Assembly (NCBI GenBank): GCA_031261005.1
Contig: JAISKF010000026.1
Span: 1-45,634, forward strand
DNA length: 45,634 nucleotides
Reading direction: 5' to 3'
Source: Enterobacteriaceae bacterium
Lineage (GTDB): Bacteria; Pseudomonadota; Gammaproteobacteria; Enterobacterales; Enterobacteriaceae
Below, in pieces: positions 36,278-43,508 of this stretch. Below the pieces are notes generated by a model, which worked only from the letters and a program-made list of their open reading frames with translations, was not told the DNA's origin and made no database searches. A program made the position numbers and the translations under genes. Position 1 is the first letter of the stretch; each line of letters begins with the position of its first letter.

Positions 36278-36682
36278 TTATAATTGAGTCCAGTCTTCTA
36301 TTCTTAATCCCTCAACCCTTTCAAACTCTTTTGTATTGTTCGTTACCACAATAAGTCCTTTGCTTCTTGCATGTGCCGCTATATGCAAATCATTATCACC
36401 AATGCGCTTACCTTTTTTTTCAAGAATAGCCCTTATATCACCGTAGTGAAATGCAGCTTGTTCGTCATAAGATAAAACGGTTAAACGAGATACAAAATCA
36501 TTAACGGTCGCTAAATTTTTAGCTGGATTCATACTCTTTTCAGCGCCAAAAATTAGCTCTGCAAGCGTTATTGCAGATATAGCGAGTTGATTAGCATGTT
36601 GATTGAATTTAGGTAATAAATATTCAGGCTTACGTTTAATCGTAAATATGACAATATTTGTATCCAGTAGATATTTAATCAT
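36278..36682 (-). CDS. vapC: VapC-type PIN-domain toxin
   Basis: PIN ribonuclease toxin of 134 residues. Acidic metal ligands are seen in YLLDTNIV (D7), LAELIFGAEK and IGDNDLHIAAHA, with VVTNN in the C-terminal part. Enteric VapC toxins cut initiator tRNA (family knowledge). A frame extends six residues upstream, but the ATG at 36682 overlaps the vapB stop (GATGATTAA) by 8 bases and matches the family start MIKYLLDTN. Co-transcribed with its antitoxin. Confidence 0.93.
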   Translation of the reverse strand: MIKYLLDTNIVIFTIKRKPEYLLPKFNQHANQLAISAITLAELIFGAEKSMNPAKNLATVNDFVSRLTVLSYDEQAAFHYGDIRAILEKKGKRIGDNDLHIAAHARSKGLIVVTNNTKEFERVEGLRIEDWTQL

Positions 36683-36917
36683 CAAAGGATTCTCTTTCAC
36701 TTGTTATCTGTTCAGATCTGTTGGGTAAAAAATCAGCTGTTACAGATTGTTCGGAGAAGAAAAAACTATCCCATGCGTTTTGTACGGGAGAAATTATGCG
36801 TTCTTTTCCCTTAACCCGAACAATAACGTCCTTAACATCATCAGGGAAACGCGTATCTGCGGGTAATCGGACATTTTGAGTTCGATTACTCATAAAAACT
36901 TTACCTTGCTGAATCAT
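36675..36917 (-). CDS. vapB: VapB-type antitoxin
   Basis: An 80-residue antitoxin. The N-terminal AbrB/SpoVT-like DNA-binding part (VFMSNRTQNVRLPADTRFPD) resembles enteric VapB/MvpA proteins (xxFLSNRSQAVRLP), and the C-terminal DSFFFS..VTADFLPNR is the toxin-binding region. GGAGAAAC lies before the ATG. It overlaps vapC by 8 bases and is expected to repress its own promoter together with VapC. Confidence 0.93.
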   Translation of the reverse strand: MIQQGKVFMSNRTQNVRLPADTRFPDDVKDVIVRVKGKERIISPVQNAWDSFFFSEQSVTADFLPNRSEQITSERESFDD

Positions 36918-36934
36918 AGTGTTTCTCCTTTTTA

Positions 36935-36960
36935 ATGCTATATAGCATGAGTATATAGCA
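36935..36960 (-). promoter_or_regulatory. vapBC operator
   Basis: A perfect 14-base palindrome ATGCTATATAGCAT (36935-36948) is followed by a second half-site GTATATAGCA (36951-36960), 18 to 43 bases upstream of vapB. It overlaps AT-rich promoter-like sequence, as expected for VapBC autoregulation. Confidence 0.7.
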
Positions 36961-37064
36961 GATTAAATAATACACACAAGATTTACCGACCATATCCCCA
37001 ATAGCTTTCAAGTTACAGGTAGGTAAGCTGCTTCTAATGAAAAACACGATATGAACTTACATAA

Positions 37065-37217
37065 ATAACCTCATGTTTAGACAAAAAATAGATTAATATA
37101 TTGATAATAAATAACAATTCGTAAGGGCAACAACCTGTCGCCCGCATGAACAACACGGTGGGTTCACGGGCGGCAGATTGCCGCCCCTACGAGGAAATTG
37201 CATAATTATTTGAAAAA
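37065..37217 (+). repeat. Long palindromic intergenic repeat, copy D (upstream of cas13a)
   Basis: Left flank AACCTCATGTTTAGAC and ATTAATATATTGATAATAAA, palindrome GGGCAACAACCTGTCGCCC, spacer ending ACGGTGGGTTCACGGGC, palindrome GGGCGGCAGATTGCCGCCCC, right flank CATAATTATTTGAAAAA. Same orientation as copies E and F downstream of mazEF, so cas13a, the CRISPR array and mazEF lie between direct repeats. Confidence 0.85.
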
Positions 37218-37322
37218 TGGCGGGTATATCTGGTTGATTATTATACTGGTTCAATGATAAAAAGGTTGAATATAAAATTTATTACTTTGTGCCCCACTAC
37301 ATTTTGTTGAAGGAATAATTTA

Positions 37323-40300
37323 ATGAGAATTACAAAAGTTAAGGTTAAATTAAATGAGCAGTCAGAAAGTAAATTAGTGTTAATGAAACGTAATAAATGT
37401 GAAGGTTTTTTAGTTCACGAAAATGAAAATAAACAAGATGAAATTCAAAAATTATTAGAAGCAAAAGAAAAAGATTTTATAAAAAGTGTAGTTAATAAAA
37501 CGTTGGTAAAATCGATTAAACTAAAATCAGATGAAGAAATGGTAGAAAAGGAAAATAGAAAGAATAAGCTAAATATATTAAAAAAAATTTTCGAGCATTT
37601 ATTTGATAATAATAAAGAAAAACCATCTTTTGATGAGTTTAAAAAACTTACTGAACAGCTTACTAAAGATGAGTTAAAAGAGTATCTCTCACATAAATTC
37701 CAAGCACCAATTACTTTTGATAAAAAAACAAAAAAACTTGATTTACCAGATATACTGTGGGAAGCATTGCAGAAATCTGACTCAGAGCAAACCATCAAAG
37801 CATTAACACCATATAGAGAATGGGCTGATTGGTATATTAAGAATAAACAACAATATTTAACAAAATCGATTATCAATAATAAAATCCCCCTTTCTTCTGA
37901 AAGCTCAAGCACTAAACGCCGACAAGTGCTAGAAATTTTTGCAAAAGACCTTGTAACTGCTCCTAAAGCTGAATTAAATATCGAATTATTAGAAAAAGAA
38001 TTTAAGCCTGAAGAATTAGCAAAAGAATGGCTAACTTGTTTTAATGATGAACAAAAAAACACAGAAAAAGATATAGACGAAGATAAACGTAAAGTATTAG
38101 GACTGCCTAAAGATAGCTTTGAATTTAAAAGGAAATTAAAAACCATTCTGACTGCTCATCAACGAGCACTTTATAGAGATGGTAAATTTAAAGATAACCT
38201 CGCCGTTGAACAATACAGTCTGGAAGTCACTAAATATTTAGCGCGTTATTTCCCATTAAAGAAATCGTCACGTTCCCTTTCTCTTGATGATATTGAATAT
38301 TATTTATCAGCGGAAACACTTAAAAAAACCATCAAACATCAACTTGAGAATGCAACAAAACAATATTTACTGCAAAAAGGTAAAATGATTCATTATGGTT
38401 ATGATAAATCAGAATCAGTAACCAGTGATGATTTACAAAAATTAAAAACACAAGAATCCTTTACACTACAGTTTATTAATGCCTGTGCTTTTGCTGCAAA
38501 TAATCTACGGAATATTGTTAATCCAAGTTCGGAAAAAGATATTTTAGGCACTAAAGATTTAAGAGACATGTTCAAGGATAACCCTATAAATGAAAATAAG
38601 TTGGTAGAGAGACTAAGCCAATATTTATTTCAGCAACACTATTGTTTTGATAACAAAAAAGTTATCACTGACCATCAGGAAATTAAAAAGAGTTTAAAGG
38701 ATAACGATAATTATATTGATGTTATTTTTGCTATCAGAGGAGCTATTGCAGGAATTCGTAACAATGTTATACATTTCAAAAATGATGGATTAGAACAGTT
38801 TCTTAATCTATCAACTTATGAATTGCTAGAAAAAGATACGGAAAATAATTTTAGCCAACAGAACTTACTTCGGTCTCATTTTAAACAAGAAAAAGATTTA
38901 TTATCGCAAATTTTTGCTGAAAAATTACGTAGCTCCAATATACTTGACTACTACCCAACAGAAAAAATAAAACAACATCTAACTCACTTCACCCTTAATG
39001 CAAAACCACTGGCATTTGTACCCAGCTTTAAAAAGATTTTTACATGGGGTCGCAAATACCAGTTTGAGGCTAAGGATTATTTGAAATTAAAATATTACTT
39101 TAACCCAGAACATGTTATTAAAGATAAGCAAGATATAATTTATCCTGCTCATCAGGCACATTATAACTTGTTAGGGTTAATTTATGAGCATCATTTTATT
39201 ACCACTTTTTTGGACGATAAAACAATATTTGAGACTACTGTTGAAGAAGTACTAGCAGCAAATAAAAAACGGGCAGAGGAATCAAAGGATAAGAATAAAG
39301 ATAAATTCGCTTTTAATGGTTTTGAACATTATCAATCAGACCTATCGCCTAAAGAGTATTTAGCTAAAATTCAAAGTGAATTAATTAACGAAGAAAATAA
39401 AAAACGCGAAGAAGGTAAACTTACTGCTACGGAAACCGGTCACTATCAAAAATTTATTTGGCAATTATTTGTTAAAGGGTTTGATAACTATTTAAATAAC
39501 CATGCTAATTTCAATTTTATTTGTACGCCAGAATATCAATTTGATCGTGACAGTTCGGCATTACAGGCAAATCAGCAAAATAATCAAGTGGAAATCATTA
39601 AACAATTTATTGATGTAACATCAAGTATTGAGCCAGACAAAGATGGTCATGTCGCTTTTTGGTTATTATGCAAAATGTTGGACTCGCCGCATTTAAATGA
39701 ATTACACAATCAATTCAGTAAGTATCAACAGGTTGCTATTAAGGCAAATATTGCTGATAATGGAAAAACTGATGTGGATACTTTACAACAAATTATCAGT
39801 CTGACATTACTAACCAGTGATGTTACACCAAATAACTATGAAATACTTTACACTAATACTTCAGAATGTCTGCTAAGTTTAGTGCCATTTGTTGCACCAG
39901 AACTCAGTGTATTAAAACAGCAAACAGATATTTTTGTTCAATCAGATAATAAAACACCGATTATTAAAAGCCCGATAGAGTTAACAAAGAAATATGCAAC
40001 TTATGGCTTATTAACCGCCCTATTCACGGAACACGATAAATTCAAAGTAACAACAAATACAATTAAATATTGGAAAAAAATTGCCGAGTCCAAAACAGAT
40101 AACCCTGCGGCACTAAGCACAGAACGGCAAAAGCTCCATCAGGAATGGGTAAAAGCTGAACATAAAAAAGATTATAGAAAGAATAAAACTGATCGAGAGT
40201 TTATTAAAGGCTGGCTCAATAATACTAGTAAAAAAGCAGGTATGACCAATGGGCAGTATTATCAATCTCTCTGCAATCGACTAGATAGCTACAACTGGCT

Positions 40301-41000
40301 AGATAATCAAATAAACTTAGTTTTTATCCGTCAACTACATAATTTACTAATAGATATATTAGGCAGATTAGCCGGTTTTGTTCATTTATGGGAACGGGAT
40401 TTCCGATTTTTACATGAAGCCTATTTCAATACATCAGGTCAACCGGATCTACCTGAATTCATAGATAATAATCACGAATTTTATATAAGAGAATCTACTA
40501 GAGAGTATAAAAATTTCTGTTACAGTATTTTGTTATCACCAGTTAACACTCAATATGCAAAAAAAAATATAGACAGCACTGGAAGCTGGAAAGACAAACG
40601 TAATTACATTGCCCATTTTAACTACCTCACCAGAAGATTTAATCAAAATGGAGAATTAATCCTTTCGTTAAAAACAGACCTTGAACAAGCCAGCCTGCTC
40701 AAGTTATTAAGCCACGTTAGAGAGCTTGTCAGTTATGATCGCAAGCTAAAAAATGCAGTAGCGAAATCATTTATCGATCTGTTAGAAAAACATGGTATTA
40801 ACATTACCTTTGAACCATTACATAAAAATCATCATCTTTTTGTTATCAAAGAAATTAAATCTGGTGAAATTAAACATCTTGGCGGAGAAAAAATAAAGCA
40901 AGATGATGGCAAATCAGCACCAATTACAACAAATAGAGTGCCAAAAGAATACGTTGAAATGGTACGTGCTTTACTGGAATTTTCGCCAAAAAATGCGTAA
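37323..41000 (+). CDS. cas13a: Cas13a-like RNA-guided ribonuclease (type VI-A effector)
   Basis: A 1225-residue protein with two HEPN ribonuclease motifs: R479-NNVI-H484 in IRNNVIHFKN and R1093-NYIA-H1098 in KRNYIAHFN. Spacing and position match Cas13a (motifs near 470 and 1050 in about 1150-residue enzymes), unlike Cas13b (first motif near the N-terminus) or the shorter Cas13d. A CRISPR array with a Cas13a-type repeat starts 110 bases downstream on the same strand. Expected activity is crRNA-guided cutting of target RNA with collateral RNA cleavage, plus maturation of its own crRNAs. AAGGA precedes the ATG. The gene is markedly AT-rich and lysine-rich compared with the backbone, pointing to transfer. 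No cas1, cas2 or accessory cas gene is in the window. The rest of the sequence is too divergent to assign by eye, so a new branch of type VI is possible. Confidence 0.88.
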   Translation: MRITKVKVKLNEQSESKLVLMKRNKCEGFLVHENENKQDEIQKLLEAKEKDFIKSVVNKTLVKSIKLKSDEEMVEKENRKNKLNILKKIFEHLFDNNKEKPSFDEFKKLTEQLTKDELKEYLSHKFQAPITFDKKTKKLDLPDILWEALQKSDSEQTIKALTPYREWADWYIKNKQQYLTKSIINNKIPLSSESSSTKRRQVLEIFAKDLVTAPKAELNIELLEKEFKPEELAKEWLTCFNDEQKNTEKDIDEDKRKVLGLPKDSFEFKRKLKTILTAHQRALYRDGKFKDNLAVEQYSLEVTKYLARYFPLKKSSRSLSLDDIEYYLSAETLKKTIKHQLENATKQYLLQKGKMIHYGYDKSESVTSDDLQKLKTQESFTLQFINACAFAANNLRNIVNPSSEKDILGTKDLRDMFKDNPINENKLVERLSQYLFQQHYCFDNKKVITDHQEIKKSLKDNDNYIDVIFAIRGAIAGIRNNVIHFKNDGLEQFLNLSTYELLEKDTENNFSQQNLLRSHFKQEKDLLSQIFAEKLRSSNILDYYPTEKIKQHLTHFTLNAKPLAFVPSFKKIFTWGRKYQFEAKDYLKLKYYFNPEHVIKDKQDIIYPAHQAHYNLLGLIYEHHFITTFLDDKTIFETTVEEVLAANKKRAEESKDKNKDKFAFNGFEHYQSDLSPKEYLAKIQSELINEENKKREEGKLTATETGHYQKFIWQLFVKGFDNYLNNHANFNFICTPEYQFDRDSSALQANQQNNQVEIIKQFIDVTSSIEPDKDGHVAFWLLCKMLDSPHLNELHNQFSKYQQVAIKANIADNGKTDVDTLQQIISLTLLTSDVTPNNYEILYTNTSECLLSLVPFVAPELSVLKQQTDIFVQSDNKTPIIKSPIELTKKYATYGLLTALFTEHDKFKVTTNTIKYWKKIAESKTDNPAALSTERQKLHQEWVKAEHKKDYRKNKTDREFIKGWLNNTSKKAGMTNGQYYQSLCNRLDSYNWLDNQINLVFIRQLHNLLIDILGRLAGFVHLWERDFRFLHEAYFNTSGQPDLPEFIDNNHEFYIRESTREYKNFCYSILLSPVNTQYAKKNIDSTGSWKDKRNYIAHFNYLTRRFNQNGELILSLKTDLEQASLLKLLSHVRELVSYDRKLKNAVAKSFIDLLEKHGINITFEPLHKNHHLFVIKEIKSGEIKHLGGEKIKQDDGKSAPITTNRVPKEYVEMVRALLEFSPKNA

Positions 41001-41002
41001 TT

Positions 41003-41038
41003 GAGCAAAATTATTAGCGAAAATATCGAAAATTGCTC
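41003..41038 (+). terminator. Possible terminator-like inverted repeat after cas13a
   Basis: GAGCAA (41003-41008) and TTGCTC (41033-41038) enclose an A-rich 24-base loop, starting 3 bases after the cas13a stop. Weak and without a T run; it may separate cas13a transcription from the array. Confidence 0.3.
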
Positions 41039-41075
41039 CGATTCAGTCGTTATATCATGATTACATATCATTGAA

Positions 41076-41104
41076 TTGATATTCAAAAATGAGGCGATTA
41101 TACT
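41076..41104 (+). promoter_or_regulatory. Sigma-70 promoter of the CRISPR array
   Basis: TTGATA (41076-41081) and TATACT (41099-41104) are spaced by exactly 17 bases, each one mismatch from consensus. The expected start is about 41111, the first base of the first repeat, so the array transcript would begin essentially at the repeat and need no leader. The gap 41001-41110 is therefore a compact leader/promoter. Confidence 0.7.
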
Positions 41105-41110
41105 GAGTCG

Positions 41111-41805
41111 GAGTTGATTACCCCAATATTGAAGGGGACTGAAACCATTATTATCCTCACACCGACTGTAAGTCATGAGTTGATTACCCCAATATTGAAG
41201 GGGACTGAAACCAACGACGGCATGCACTATCGCCTGAATCAGGAGTTGATTACCCCAATATTGAAGGGGACTGAAACCAGCGGGGAGCGACATCTCGCTG
41301 TTGTACTCGAGTTGATTACCCCAATATTGAAGGGGACTGAAACCAAATTGCTAGGCGTTGACGATGCTATCGTCGAGTTGATTACCCCAATATTGAAGGG
41401 GACTGAAACCGCGGTTACGCAGAAAATTCACATGACCTCCGAGTTGATTACCCCAATATTGAAGGGGACTGAAACCAGAGCGCAACAGTGAGCCTCAGCG
41501 CGTTGGAGTTGATTACCCCAATATTGAAGGGGACTGAAACCTGCAGTGAAGCTGGAGACGATCCCCGATCAGAGTTGATTACCCCAATATTGAAGGGGAC
41601 TGAAACCTTTCATCTTGTGGTTCCTTTTTATTTTTGGGAGTTGATTACCCCAATATTGAAGGGGACTGAAACCTACAGGTAAGACGACTGTTCAGCGTGT
41701 AATGAGTTGATTACCCCAATATTGAAGGGGACTGAAACCAGTTAAATCCAAAACCAAGAAGGCGAAGAAGAGTTGATTACCCCAATATTGAAAAGGACTG
41801 AAACC
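41111..41805 (+). CRISPR. CRISPR array, 11 repeats of 36 bases, 10 spacers (type VI-A-like)
   Basis: Repeats start at 41111, 41177, 41243, 41309, 41375, 41441, 41506, 41572, 41638, 41704 and 41770. Each is 36 bases, beginning GAGTTGATTACCCCAATATT and ending GAAGGGGACTGAAACC. Spacers are 30 bases, except the sixth at 29. CCCC and GGGG form the stem with a short A/T-rich loop, and the 3' part ACTGAAAC matches known Cas13a repeats (ACTAAAAC in Leptotrichia, from memory). The first ten repeats look identical; the last has GAAAAGG for GAAGGGG, placing the old end at the right and the leader at the left. Orientation is the same as cas13a. All spacers differ and none was seen to match this window by eye. 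Confidence 0.97.
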
Positions 41806-41875
41806 GATTAGATTTCAGCCCCATACTTCAACCATTAAAAATCCTATTCAGTGCTTTTTTGCACCTATTTTTAAA

Positions 41876-41928
41876 TTAAACATTGTATAAACATCAGTAT
41901 TGTTTTATGTTTATTAAACAATGTTTAA
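41876..41928 (+). promoter_or_regulatory. mazEF promoter and operator
   Basis: Perfect 11-base inverted repeat TTAAACATTGT (41876-41886) and ACAATGTTTAA (41918-41928), 16 bases before the mazE ATG. The AT-rich centre (TATAAACATCAG, TATTGTTTTATG) suits promoter boxes. Typical of an autoregulated toxin-antitoxin operator. Confidence 0.6.
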
Positions 41929-41943
41929 CCTTGAGGGTGAAAA

Positions 41944-42195
41944 ATGCGTACAACTGTTAGAAAATGGGGTAACTCCAGGGGAATGATTTTCCCGCTTGAA
42001 GCTCTCAACCAGTCTGGGTTCAATTTGGGTGATGAGGTGGAAATCATTAAAATTGAAGGAGGGATCTTACTTAAACCTGCCGATCCAATTTTAACTCTGG
42101 CTGATATTCTGGCGGGTAGCAAACCAGAAGATTTTGCGCTGACCCCCGAAGATCTTGAATGGGATTCTATGCCCCCACGCGGAGAAGAACTTTAA
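41944..42195 (+). CDS. mazE: MazE-type antitoxin
   Basis: An 83-residue antitoxin with an N-terminal AbrB-like DNA-binding fold: MRTTVRKWGNSRGMIFPLEA then LGDEVEIIKIEGGILLKP. The acidic C-terminal tail (FALTPEDLEWDSMPPRGEEL) should wrap the toxin. Its stop overlaps the mazF start (TAATG). It lies 138 bases after the last CRISPR repeat on the same strand. Confidence 0.92.
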   Translation: MRTTVRKWGNSRGMIFPLEALNQSGFNLGDEVEIIKIEGGILLKPADPILTLADILAGSKPEDFALTPEDLEWDSMPPRGEEL

Positions 42196-42527
42196 TGGAA
42201 ATTTACACGCCTGATCGTGGAGATTTAATTTGGCTAGAATTTGATCCATCATTAGGAGAAGAAATTCAGAAACGTCGCCCAGCTCTCGTTCTCTCTCCGC
42301 ACATATTTAATACTTCGACGAATTTCGCGATGGTTGTGCCAGTTACAAGCACCGTGCGTAATCATGGTTTTGAGGTTGCGCTGACCGGAACTAAGACGAA
42401 AGGTGTGGCTGTATGTCAGCAAGTGAAATGTATAGCATTCAGGGTGCGTGGCTCGGAGTTCATCGAAAAAGCTCCCTGCGATATTGTTAAAAAAGCCCTG
42501 ACACTCGTCCGAGCGATTGTCGCTTAG
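42195..42527 (+). CDS. mazF: MazF-type mRNA interferase toxin
   Basis: A 110-residue ribonuclease toxin of the MazF/PemK/ChpB fold: YTPDRGDLIWLEFDPSLGEE, the conserved RRPALVLSP, VVPVTSTVRNHGFEVAL and the later CQQVKCIAFRVRGSEF. A frame extends 12 codons upstream, but the ATG at 42195 overlaps the mazE stop and matches the family start. Expected to cut mRNA at short specific sequences when MazE is degraded. It is the last gene of the cas13a-array block. Confidence 0.93.
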   Translation: MEIYTPDRGDLIWLEFDPSLGEEIQKRRPALVLSPHIFNTSTNFAMVVPVTSTVRNHGFEVALTGTKTKGVAVCQQVKCIAFRVRGSEFIEKAPCDIVKKALTLVRAIVA

Positions 42528-42627
42528 CAATAACACTACCGTGCTTTGCTTGGCGTTCTTGAAAAATAGCACTAACACGCATAATATTTTTATATATTAT
42601 CTACGCTCAGGATCAGGATGGAAAACT

Positions 42628-42660
42628 GAATTAATTACCCCATATTGAAGGGTTGAAACC
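42628..42660 (+). repeat. Orphan degenerate CRISPR repeat
   Basis: A 33-base sequence starting GAATTAATTACCCCATATTG and ending GAAGGGTTGAAACC. It matches the array repeat with two substitutions near the start, one missing A and a GGGGAC-to-GGGT change, while keeping a C-run/G-run stem and the GAAACC end. It lies about 820 bases after the array and 100 bases after mazF, on the same strand. It may be the relic of a longer array or a single guide-like RNA. Confidence 0.8.
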
Positions 42661-42795
42661 TACCAATTCATAGCAAACATACCCAATGCCCCTCGACAAT
42701 CATTCAAAGACAAAGCTCCAAGCATCGTACAGAATGCCCCTGCCATATTGAACTTGTTGTATCCTTTCTATTCTCATACCCCAATGAAGTGCCTG

Positions 42796-42966
42796 TAATT
42801 AACCTAAAATTTGGATAAAAACAAATTAATATATTGATATTAAAGAATAATTCGTAAGGGTGATAACCTGTCGCCCGCATTAAAAACATGGTGGGTTCAC
42901 GGGCGGCAGGTTGCCGCCCCTACGGAAAATCGCATAATTATTTGAAATTAATCATAAAAATATAAT
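42796..42966 (+). repeat. Long palindromic intergenic repeat, copy E
   Basis: TAATTAACCTAAAATTTGG, ATTAATATATTGATATTAAA, palindrome GGGTGATAACCTGTCGCCC, spacer ending ATGGTGGGTTCACGGGC, palindrome GGGCGGCAGGTTGCCGCCCC, and CATAATTATTTGAAATTAAT. Closest to copy D across the window. Confidence 0.85.
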
Positions 42967-42984
42967 TTCTTCTCCGAAGTTCAG

Positions 42985-43168
42985 ATTAATTAACCTCAAA
43001 TTTAGATAAGAAAATAGTAAAAAAACAGATTAATTTATTGATAATAAATAATAAGTTGTAGGGGCGACAACCTGTCGCCCGTTGATTTCACCGTGGTTTG
43101 GCGGGCGGTTAACAACCTCCCCTACGCAAAAACCATATAATTATTTAAAATTTATCGTAATAATATAG
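42985..43168 (+). repeat. Long palindromic intergenic repeat, copy F
   Basis: ATTAATTAACCTCAAATTTA, AACAGATTAATTTATTGATA, palindrome GGGGCGACAACCTGTCGCCC, spacer with CACCGTGGTTTGGCGGG, a right palindrome altered to GGGCGGTTAACAACCTCCCC, and TATAATTATTTAAAATTTAT. Tandem to copy E with 18 bases between. The spacer resembles copy B. Confidence 0.82.
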
Positions 43169-43508
43169 CGACTTATCCGTAACTCAATTTCCTTATTAAC
43201 AACTAATCTCCTCATCAAAAACAGATCAAATAAAAATAATTCAAATAAGTTATTAAATTATTTTTAATGAAAAACAAAAACAATAAAATAATTAACCATG
43301 TAATTATTACAAATTTGTTTCGTTTAAATTTATTACAATTATTTAATTTACATTCATAAAAACAACTTTTTGTGCTATGGGTTAATTTTCCATCTGGAAA
43401 TAAATCTAATTTCATCAATATAATATGAAATAGGTAATAATTAATAAAAACCATATAATTCAAAAAATTAAATTTATCATTAAATTTCAACAAATTAAAA
43501 AGGTTAAT
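43169..43508. other. AT-rich intergenic region upstream of the LysR gene
   Basis: Very AT-rich, with long A and T runs. No gene is supported; a 114-codon minus-strand frame overlapping the LysR start is low-complexity and rejected. It probably holds the LysR promoter, and its AT richness makes it a candidate H-NS-bound region. Confidence 0.5.

Noticed and set aside
37445..38146. 233-codon minus-strand frame, serine- and phenylalanine-rich
   Set aside because: Antisense shadow of the AT-rich cas13a 5' region; no ribosome site and low-complexity composition.
37323..41000. Assignment as Cas13b or Cas13d
   Set aside because: Cas13b has its first HEPN motif near the N-terminus and a different repeat with its conserved part reversed; Cas13d is about 930 residues. 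Motif positions and repeat favour Cas13a.
41114..41682. Two plus-strand open frames with repeating ELITPILKGTET motifs, and a minus-strand frame with repeating GFSPLQYWGNQL
   Set aside because: They are translations of the CRISPR repeats; the apparent peptide repeats come from the 36-base direct repeat with 30-base spacers, a 66-base unit divisible by three.
41111..41805. Spacers targeting other genes in this window (self-targeting)
   Set aside because: No match was seen by eye to either strand of the listed genes; a computed search would be needed to exclude partial matches.
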